From Clostridia bacterium (GTDB lineage Bacteria; Bacillota_A; Clostridia; Peptostreptococcales; JAAYPU01), in the NCBI GenBank assembly GCA_022360735.1, contig JAKSCF010000193.1:1-7432 (forward strand): a DNA stretch of 7,432 nucleotides. The letters are read 5' to 3'. The notes under the pieces were generated by a model. It was not told where the DNA came from. It worked only from the letters and a program-made list of their open reading frames with translations, and made no database searches. Below, piece after piece: positions 1 through 5,131 of the stretch; the first letter of the stretch is position 1; every line of letters starts with the position of its first letter. Made by a program: the position numbers and the translations under genes.

Positions 1-1
1 C

Positions 2-271
2 AAATTACTTATTGCTGATGAAGCTACTTCAGCTCTTGACGTAAGTGTTCAAGCAAAAATTATGAAGTTATTTATGGAATTACAAGAGAGTCGTGGTCTT
101 ACACTGCTTTTTATTACTCACAACATTGCTTTAGCACGCAAAATAAGCGATAGGATTATTGTACTAAAAAATGGAGAAATCGTTGAGTATGGACATTCAG
201 CTGCAATTATCCGTGCACCTGTTCATCCCTATACCAAAAGTCTTATCGATGCTGCGCCGCAAATATTTTAA
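2..271 (+). CDS. Oligopeptide/nickel-type ABC transporter ATP-binding protein, 3' end only
   Basis: This is the C-terminal 89 residues of a cytoplasmic ABC ATPase that powers uptake of a small peptide, nickel complex or similar ligand. The reading frame is open from the left edge, so the true start, Walker A and most of the signature region lie outside the window. Visible in order are Walker B with the catalytic Glu and D-loop (LLIADEATSALD), the H-switch (FITHN, with Asn where Asp is usual), the DRIIVLKNGEIVEYG strand, and the HPYTKSLI motif typical of the Opp/Dpp/Nik ATPase C-terminal extension. That extension stops soon after the motif, as in shorter NikE/DppF-like members. The substrate-binding gene starts 23 bp downstream on the same strand, so the two are almost certainly one operon. 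The family is secure; the transported ligand is not known. Confidence 0.93.
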   Translation, partial: KLLIADEATSALDVSVQAKIMKLFMELQESRGLTLLFITHNIALARKISDRIIVLKNGEIVEYGHSAAIIRAPVHPYTKSLIDAAPQIF

Positions 272-294
272 ATATATATACTAGGAGGATTAAA

Positions 295-1884
295 ATGAAA
301 AGAAATTTATTTAAAACACTTTCATTATTTTTATTATTAGTGATGGTTTTGGTTACAGGAGGATGTAATCAAAAAGTTGAAAAAGCAGCTTTAGAAGAAC
401 CAAGTATGCAAGATGCCTACATAGAAGAATATGTTATACCTGATGGGAAAGGTGATTGGGGATACCCTACGCCTTATGGCTTGTTTCCAAGAGGTCCTGG
501 ATTTATTCGTATGAGCTATGTATTTGATTCTCTTATATGGAAGAATGAAAATGGAGATTTTATCCCTGCTTTAGCAAAGGAATGGTCATATGACGAAAAA
601 GAGAATGCCTATACCTTTGAACTTGTGGAAAATGCTAAATGGCATGATGGAAAACCTGTAACAGCTAAAGACATTGCTTTTACAGTAACCTATATGAAAA
701 AGCATCCTGTCCCTTGGATGAACTTAGCACCTGTTGATAGTGTCGTTCCTGTATCCGATTATAAGGTAGTTTTTAAGCTAAAAGAAAAGTGGGCTCCTTT
801 TTATGGTAATATTGCAGGATGTATGCCTATATTACCTGAACATATTTATAAAGATATTGAAGACCCGGAAAAATGCTTATCTGAACAGTGTGTCATTGGA
901 AGCGGGCCCTTCAAATTAATCGCGTATAACGCTGAAAAAGGTGAATATGTGTTTGAAGCTTTTAAAGACTATTATCAGGGTTGTCCTAAAGTAAATAAAA
1001 TAAAATTCTATAAAATGAACCCTCAGATGCAGCCAGAGGCTTTAATTCAAGGTAAGGTGGATGCTATCTTTACAAGTGGCGATGCTGAGCAAATATTCAA
1101 GGGAAAAGATATAAAAATTATTAGTGACATAGGCACATTAAAAAAGGTAGCCTTCAACCATGATAAAGCACCCTTTAATCAAAAAGAATTTAGACATGCC
1201 ATTGCATATTTAATTAATCGAGATGACATTATTGATATTGCCCATAGAGGTCATGCTTTTGAAGGCAATACAGGAATTATTCCCAGTACTAGTCAATATT
1301 ATGAAAAAGACATTGAACAATATAAGTATAGCCCTCAAAAAGGATGTGAAATATTAGAACAATTAGGCTACACTAAACGAGATAAATATTATGAAAAAGA
1401 TGAAAAAATATTAGGATTTAAAGTTTTGGGTCAAGAAAGTGTACGACGGGATGTAGATATTATTGTAGAACAATTAAATGGTGTAGGTATAAAAGCAGAA
1501 CCTGTATATAAAGATGTTCAGACAACGGACCAAATGGTTATAAGTCGAGACTTCGATATTGCCATCATTGAAAGTGCCGCTATTGGAGATCCTATTTTCT
1601 TAAATAGAGATATACTTGGCAAGTCAGCTACAAGCGATCAATATTATCAATCACAAAAAATGATTGATCTTTTAAATCAACAGCTTTCAGCCGTAGATTC
1701 TGAGGAAAGACACAAGATTATAAAAGAATTACAAAAAATTTATGTTGAAGAGTTACCTTCTTATCATATCTATTTTTCAAAATTTGTTTATGCTCATAAT
1801 GACAAAATCGATTTATATTACACAAAAGATGGTGTATCTATAGGTATTCCTTTAGCTCTTAATAAAATGTGTTTTATGAACTAA
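295..1884 (+). CDS. ABC transporter substrate-binding lipoprotein, family 5 (peptide/nickel type)
   Basis: This 529-residue extracellular lipoprotein captures ligand for the ABC importer encoded just upstream. The start is fixed by an AGGAGG at 283-288, six bases before the ATG. Residues 1-24 form a lipoprotein signal: basic MKRN, a Leu/Val-rich core, then TGGC with Cys24 as the probable lipidated residue. The -3 position is Thr, so the lipobox is slightly relaxed. The mature part has SBP_bac_5 landmarks: a FDSLIW segment, FIPALAKEW, the WHDGKPVTAKDIAFTV motif, GSGPFKL, APFNQKEFRHAIAYLINRDD in the second lobe, and a C-terminal LPSYHIYFSK. The length is normal for the family. The mature protein holds six cysteines, two spaced C-x4-C (KCLSEQC). 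The family covers peptides, nickel, opines and metallophores, and nothing here identifies the ligand. The gene closes its operon, since the next gene is on the opposite strand. Confidence 0.93.
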   Translation: MKRNLFKTLSLFLLLVMVLVTGGCNQKVEKAALEEPSMQDAYIEEYVIPDGKGDWGYPTPYGLFPRGPGFIRMSYVFDSLIWKNENGDFIPALAKEWSYDEKENAYTFELVENAKWHDGKPVTAKDIAFTVTYMKKHPVPWMNLAPVDSVVPVSDYKVVFKLKEKWAPFYGNIAGCMPILPEHIYKDIEDPEKCLSEQCVIGSGPFKLIAYNAEKGEYVFEAFKDYYQGCPKVNKIKFYKMNPQMQPEALIQGKVDAIFTSGDAEQIFKGKDIKIISDIGTLKKVAFNHDKAPFNQKEFRHAIAYLINRDDIIDIAHRGHAFEGNTGIIPSTSQYYEKDIEQYKYSPQKGCEILEQLGYTKRDKYYEKDEKILGFKVLGQESVRRDVDIIVEQLNGVGIKAEPVYKDVQTTDQMVISRDFDIAIIESAAIGDPIFLNRDILGKSATSDQYYQSQKMIDLLNQQLSAVDSEERHKIIKELQKIYVEELPSYHIYFSKFVYAHNDKIDLYYTKDGVSIGIPLALNKMCFMN

Positions 1885-1891
1885 AAATATT

Positions 1892-1916
1892 GAGAGTACG
1901 AAAATACTATGCTCTC
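1892..1916 (+). terminator. Weak hairpin after the transporter operon, possible terminator
   Basis: Eight bases after the stop of the substrate-binding gene, GAGAG (1892-1896) can pair with CTCTC (1912-1916), extended inward by a T-G and an A-T pair. A run of five T lies at 1929-1933, about 12 bases beyond the stem, which is too far for a textbook intrinsic terminator. It is the only hairpin right after this operon, so it may contribute to ending transcription. The assignment is weak. Confidence 0.25.
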
Positions 1917-1944
1917 CTAATACTTACATTTTTAGATTATACCC

Positions 1945-1998
1945 TGTGTATTCCTATAATGCATTCAATATGTGTCGCTTCCATTATAGGAATACACA
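1945..1998. repeat. Perfect 17-bp inverted repeat with 20-nt spacer
   Basis: TGTGTATTCCTATAATG at 1945-1961 is exactly the reverse complement of 1982-1998, and 1962-1981 forms the loop. A 17-bp perfect stem is far longer than chance would give in a 187-bp gap. There is no T-run directly after it on either strand, so it is not a standard intrinsic terminator. It could be a transcript-end stabilising hairpin shared by the two converging units, or a small palindromic mobile element. TTATACC occurs on both sides (1937-1943 and 2008-2014), which may be coincidence. Confidence 0.75.
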
Positions 1999-2007
1999 AT
2001 ATGATCT

Positions 2008-2091
2008 TTATACCATACATTCCATTAGGCTTTCTACCAGCCCTTTGTTGCTGTAGATTTCTTCCTCAATCTTATTTATAGGGTTTATCAT
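2008..2091 (-). other. Possible 27-residue small ORF overlapping the flavoprotein 3' end
   Basis: An ATG at 2091 opens a 27-codon frame ending in TAA at 2008-2010. It overlaps the last 20 bases of the flavoprotein gene in another frame. The peptide is hydrophilic, with an acidic stretch (IEEEIYSNKG) and an LVESLMEC segment, and reads more like real protein than most random frames here. Against it, there is no clear ribosome binding site and it stops just before the inverted repeat. It may be a tiny translationally coupled gene, the remnant of a longer downstream gene, or chance. I do not recognise it. Confidence 0.2.
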
Positions 2092-2701
2092 AGAGTTGCT
2101 TCTTTTCTAAATGGTTTTTCTTTGCAAGTCTATGCCAAGATTTTGTACCTCCAAGCATAAATAAAAACTTTGGCATAGCAGGATTCGTATAAACGTCATG
2201 GACACAATGTATGTCATTTGATTTAATATCATCAGCTAACTGAGTTAGTCTGTTATATACATCCATCTTCAGCTTACTCGTCCATTTAGCTGCTGGTTCT
2301 TTCATAAACTCGCCTGCACCAATACCTATTGCAAATCTCCATTTGAAACTAACTTTTTCTGCAAAGTTTTTTAGAATATTGATGGCATTAATATTCTGAG
2401 TGCCTTCAATAAATCCATTATTTATGATTGCATAGAACCTTGTTTTCGTATTCTTTGCTTCCACTAACTTTTCATTGTAATACTTTTCAAATTCAATAAT
2501 AAATTCTAAAAGATGTGATGGCAAGTTATCAACATACAATGGCAATGATATAAGAATATTATCAGAATCACTAAGCGTTTCATACGCTTCATAAACTTGA
2601 TTCGTTCTTTGAGCTTTTATCACGTTAATTTCATGTATATCAAACATACCTCCATCTAATTGTCCTTTTATATATTTAATCAAATACTGTGAGTAACTAT
2701 T
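2072..2701 (-). pseudogene. 5'-truncated flavodoxin-fold NAD(P)H/FMN oxidoreductase
   Basis: About 209 residues of a flavodoxin-like NAD(P)H-dependent (FMN) oxidoreductase remain. Visible are the end of the phosphate-binding loop region and first helix (NSYSQYLIKYIKGQ), the second strand (FDIHEINVIKA), the ILISLPLYVDNLPSHLLEF segment expected near the flavin ring, a FYAIINNGFIEG strand, and GIGAGEFM. The C-terminus (KKQLYDKPYK) looks natural. What is missing is the N-terminal strand and the start of the loop that grips the FMN phosphate, roughly 15-20 residues. Continuing upstream in frame, a TAA at 2702-2704 blocks it. The only usable start is a TTG at 2683 without a ribosome binding site, after the loop. 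The preserved frame suggests a recent loss. The product, if made, should not bind FMN normally. It lies back to back with an equally truncated TetR gene, its likely former regulator. Family confidence is good; the exact substrate is unknown. Confidence 0.8.
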
Positions 2702-3226
2702 TTACGAAAATTGGCAAAGCTATGTGGAGTTAGTCACGCAGCACCCTATAAGCATTTTAAAAACATCGATGAACTCATTGAAGCAATCACTCAAAAAGTG
2801 CTGACAGATTTTTCATCTGCACTCTCTTCTGCAACAGAAAACTCTACAGATTATGGACTTCAGTTCCATAAGATGGGTAAAAAGTATGTACAATTTATGG
2901 TCGAAAATCCTGAATATCTAAAGTTTCTATTTGTTAACAGAAACAGTCCTCCCGTTTTAATAAAGGATAATTCATTTGTGGAGGTGGACCCAAATGATCC
3001 ATTTTCGATTTTTGCAAGAACTGCTTCAAACTTTTTTGATTCGATTGGTTCAAATCCAAATAACAAGGTTTCAAACATTCTTACCATGTGGAGTCTTGTT
3101 CATGGTATAGCAGAATTGATTATTAACAACTGCATTGTTCTTGAAGGTAATTACATGGATTATGTAGATAAGATGTTATTGTGCAACTTTTTATATGAAA
3201 AACCGATTCAAAATATTAAAGGATAA
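2699..3226 (+). pseudogene. 5'-truncated TetR/AcrR regulator with WHG-type C-terminal domain
   Basis: This is the remainder of a TetR-family one-component repressor. The homologous sequence begins abruptly with ILRKLAKLCGVSHAAPYKHF, the second and third helices of the DNA-binding domain. HAAPYKHF is the recognition helix. The first helix and leading arm, about 25-30 residues, are absent, and an in-frame TGA at 2690-2692 closes the frame upstream. The only start available is a TTG at 2711 with no ribosome binding site. The ligand domain carries the NPEYLKFLF segment and the W-x3-HG motif (WSLVHG) of TetR_C WHG regulators. The C-terminus is intact and the frame is undamaged. Its loss point coincides with that of the divergent flavoprotein, so this is probably the former regulator of that gene. 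Without helix 1 it is unlikely to bind DNA properly. Confidence 0.8.
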
Positions 3227-3247
3227 CCATTACTGATTGGTTGCATT

Positions 3248-3283
3248 AAAAAAACTGCCAAATCACAACGATTTGACAGCTTT
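3248..3283 (-). terminator. Intrinsic terminator of the NmrA-type oxidoreductase gene
   Basis: Read on the minus strand, CTGTCAAATC pairs with GATTTGGCAG across a five-base GTTGT loop. This is a 10-bp stem with one G-U wobble, lengthened by AAAG against the first T's. Seven T follow at once (A-run 3248-3254 on the plus strand). It begins 18 bases after the TAG stop at 3301. Read on the plus strand the wobble becomes a C-A mismatch and the T-run shrinks to three, so it acts mainly in one direction, with perhaps weak activity for the TetR remnant ending at 3226. Confidence 0.9.
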
Positions 3284-3300
3284 AAACTCTCCATTAATCA

Positions 3301-4275
3301 CTATTTTATGTCATCCCATTTTTCAATTTTTTGTTCGTAAACATATTTATTTTCTTCGATAAGGTCTCTAACAGATCGACGTTCCTCACCGGTAACTGTT
3401 TCAATATCATCTGATACCACATTAAACATGCCATCTTTAATGCATTGTTCACTAGTGACAATATCATTTGCACACCAAGGAAATGGTGATTTTGAGAAAT
3501 CATCTGTTGAATCTTTTGGAATACCTAAAGATGCAGCATATGCATACATCCCTTCAGTATCTTCCGGAACATATTTAAATTTAACATTTGAAATTTCATT
3601 AATTAATTCTATAATTTCTTTTATGGATACTTGTTCTTTACCACAAGCAGTATATGCAACATTATCTTCACCTTTACCTAGCATAAGTGCAGCAGCAAGT
3701 TTAGCGCTATCATCTTTAGGGACACATGTTGCTTTGCCATCTTGTGCTAAAGTATGCCATTCATAATTACTATGCATTGCAAGTACAGGTAATGCAGAAA
3801 CAATGTTTTCTAAATAAAAATTGTTTCTCATAAAGTTATATTTTATATCCATATCTTTAAGTTTTTCTTTAATATAACTTTCAGTATAGGTATGATCTGG
3901 TGTAACATATATATGTTGATATTTTGGGTCGCTTGCTCCTAAGTATGAAGTATAAGTAATATGTTTAACGCCGGCTTCTACAGCTGCGTCAACTGCATTT
4001 CTATGTTGTTGTCTACGTATATCACCAATTGTTATTGTTGATATAATACAAATTCTATCTATATCTCTAAAGGATTTAACCATTTCTTCTTTATTGTCAT
4101 AATTTGCAGTTCTTACTTCAATACCTAATTTGTTCCAATATGCTTTTTTTTCCTCGTTAAGTCTTTCAGGAAAAGGACAAGCTACTACTAATTCTTCAGG
4201 TGCTACCTTTTCAGACATAATTTTAGCAATTCTTCCTCCAAGCTGACCATCACATCCGGTTACTAAATATTTCAT
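3301..4275 (-). CDS. NmrA-like NAD(P)-binding oxidoreductase (atypical short-chain dehydrogenase)
   Basis: This 324-residue cytoplasmic protein belongs to the NmrA/atypical SDR group, which includes NADPH:quinone oxidoreductase 2 (YtfG/QorB-like) and redox-sensing NmrA proteins. The ATG at 4275 is supported by GGAGGT at 4281-4286, five bases upstream. The N-terminus is a clear dinucleotide-binding fold: YLVTGCDGQLGG, with Gly7-x2-Gly10-x2-Gly13. It is followed by the KLGIEVRTANYDN segment, a DRICIIST strand, a VEAGVKHITYTSYLGASD segment, and the HTYTESYIKEK helix typical of the group. The C-terminal 70 or so residues run longer than in the ~286-residue YtfG type. It stands alone between its promoter (4393-4421) and terminator (3248-3283), divergent from a TetR gene that is its likely regulator. 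Quinone or electrophile reduction is a reasonable guess. A purely regulatory NAD(P)-sensing role cannot be excluded. Confidence 0.9.
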   Translation of the reverse strand: MKYLVTGCDGQLGGRIAKIMSEKVAPEELVVACPFPERLNEEKKAYWNKLGIEVRTANYDNKEEMVKSFRDIDRICIISTITIGDIRRQQHRNAVDAAVEAGVKHITYTSYLGASDPKYQHIYVTPDHTYTESYIKEKLKDMDIKYNFMRNNFYLENIVSALPVLAMHSNYEWHTLAQDGKATCVPKDDSAKLAAALMLGKGEDNVAYTACGKEQVSIKEIIELINEISNVKFKYVPEDTEGMYAYAASLGIPKDSTDDFSKSPFPWCANDIVTSEQCIKDGMFNVVSDDIETVTGEERRSVRDLIEENKYVYEQKIEKWDDIK

Positions 4276-4349
4276 AATTTACCTCCTTAAAATACGGGGA
4301 AACCCTTCTCAAAATAAGATTTAATTCATTGTAAAATGTAATTTAATTT

Positions 4350-4381
4350 GTGACAATAGACTCATATGAGACAAGTGTCAC
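4350..4381. promoter_or_regulatory. 32-bp palindrome, probable TetR operator
   Basis: Positions 4350-4381 form an imperfect palindrome centred at 4365/4366, with 13 of 16 base pairs matching. The core CTCATATGAG is perfect and the ends are GTGACA and TGTCAC. Size and symmetry suit a TetR dimer, or a pair of dimers. The site starts about five bases after the predicted transcription start of the NmrA-type gene, where a bound repressor would block initiation or early elongation. Assigning it to the divergent TetR (4548-5126) is inference from neighbourhood. Confidence 0.7.
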
Positions 4382-4392
4382 TATTTACAAAA

Positions 4393-4421
4393 ACTATATC
4401 AAAGATGTTCACATCTGTCAA
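4393..4421 (-). promoter_or_regulatory. Sigma-A-type promoter of the NmrA-like gene
   Basis: On the minus strand a perfect -35 TTGACA (4416-4421) and a -10 TATAGT (4393-4398) are separated by exactly 17 bases. Transcription should start near 4386, giving a leader of about 110 bases before the ATG at 4275. Such a near-consensus promoter suggests strong expression when not repressed, in keeping with the palindromes inside and just after it. Confidence 0.85.
4403..4416. promoter_or_regulatory. 14-bp inverted repeat inside the promoter spacer
   Basis: AGATGT and ACATCT flank a two-base centre at 4403-4416, filling most of the spacer between the -35 and -10 boxes of the NmrA-gene promoter. That is a classic place for a repressor to exclude RNA polymerase. 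Its sequence differs from the 32-bp palindrome, so it may serve another regulator, or it may be chance. Confidence 0.4.
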
Positions 4422-4472
4422 GAGAAAATAGAAGCGTAAGACTTGGATTTTCACTTGCATCAGGATATTGGA

Positions 4473-4501
4473 TTGTGATATTGATGTGTTTATGCTATTA
4501 T
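4473..4501 (+). promoter_or_regulatory. Predicted promoter of the TetR gene, with extended -10
   Basis: TTGTGA (4473-4478) and TATTAT (4496-4501) are 17 bases apart, and TGC sits just before the -10 as an extended -10 element. The start of transcription would be near 4508, about 40 bases before the ATG. Two direct copies of GATATTG (4464-4470 and 4477-4483) overlap the -35 region. The 32-bp palindrome lies about 90 bases upstream of the -35, so repression of this promoter from that site would be indirect at best. Confidence 0.6.
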
Positions 4502-4547
4502 GTAGAAAAAAACTATGCATTGGTAAGTTAGGAGCAATGGTATACTT

Positions 4548-5126
4548 ATGAAACAGGACAGACGATCAAAGCGAACAAGGTCATGGCTCTATGAGGGTTT
4601 GATGGAATTAATGAGATCAAAGGATTATGCCGATATCAGTATTACAGAACTCACTGAAAAATCCGATATTGCGAGACAGTCTTTTTACCGAATTTATGAT
4701 AGTAAAGATGACATACTTCTTTCTAAAATGGATGAAATTCATAGCGATATTTTTGAGAAATCTGAACTGGAGTCTGATCAAAAGAGCGATCAATTTTTAG
4801 ATTTGGTTATACACCAACTAGTGAATGCTTTTCAAGAGAAGGAAGAATTTTTTACGGCTTTGCTAAAATCAGGCCTTCAGCATAAAGCGCTTACTAAATT
4901 CTCAGAGCGCATTGCCGGATTTTACATGAAAGGAAAGAATTATCAAGAACTTAGCGAGAATGATCAATACCGGATACATTTCATTGTAGGAGGTATCTAT
5001 ATGGTTTTATTCAAATGGAATGAGTGCAATATGCATACCCCTACGGAGACTATTATAAAAATAATGCAAAAATCTACGAGGCAAATAAATTTGATTATAG
5101 AGGAATATACCAATGACCCTATATAA
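4548..5126 (+). CDS. TetR/AcrR family transcriptional regulator
   Basis: This 192-residue protein is a normal-length TetR-type repressor. The N-terminal DNA-binding domain covers residues 5-55: a basic DRRSKRTRSW lead-in, helix 1 to about residue 24, the DISITELTEKSDIARQSFYRIY helix-turn-helix (recognition helix around 42-50), and the SKDDIL cap. The C-terminal half is a helical ligand domain with a GGIYMVLFKWNE segment resembling the dimer-interface helices of the family. The ligand is not predictable. An AGGAG at 4530-4534 is 13 bases before the ATG, longer than usual, but no other in-frame start fits. The gene is divergent from the NmrA-like oxidoreductase, with a strong operator candidate between them. 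It converges with the phosphotransferase-like gene, the stop codons being 5 bp apart. Control of the oxidoreductase is the leading inference; a role for the phosphotransferase is possible. Confidence 0.92.
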   Translation: MKQDRRSKRTRSWLYEGLMELMRSKDYADISITELTEKSDIARQSFYRIYDSKDDILLSKMDEIHSDIFEKSELESDQKSDQFLDLVIHQLVNAFQEKEEFFTALLKSGLQHKALTKFSERIAGFYMKGKNYQELSENDQYRIHFIVGGIYMVLFKWNECNMHTPTETIIKIMQKSTRQINLIIEEYTNDPI

Positions 5127-5131
5127 GCGTT

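Noticed and set aside
2031..2045. GGCT/AGCC mini-hairpin as a terminator downstream of the flavoprotein or transporter genes
   Set aside because: The stem is only 4 bp and lacks a T-run on either strand.
1869..2081. Plus-strand 70-codon frame rich in hydrophobic and Cys residues
   Set aside because: It starts inside the end of the substrate-binding gene, has no ribosome binding site, and reads straight through the 17-bp inverted repeat. The composition is what AT-rich non-coding and antisense sequence gives.
2860..3087. Minus-strand 75-codon frame
   Set aside because: It lies wholly antisense to the TetR remnant, whose protein sequence is clearly real, and has no start signal of its own.
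3306..3503. Minus-strand 65-codon frame
   Set aside because: It is an alternative frame within the 3' end of the NmrA-like gene, with no family resemblance.
3428..3766. Plus-strand 112-codon frame
   Set aside because: It is antisense to the NmrA-like coding region. Its Ser/Ala/Leu-rich sequence is typical of a shadow of a real gene.
4537..4551. Four-codon mini-cistron (ATG GTA TAC TTA TGA) overlapping the TetR start
   Set aside because: The AGGAG is only two bases from this ATG, too close for good initiation, and so short a frame is expected by chance. It may still be worth recalling because the TetR ribosome binding site is unusually far from its own ATG.
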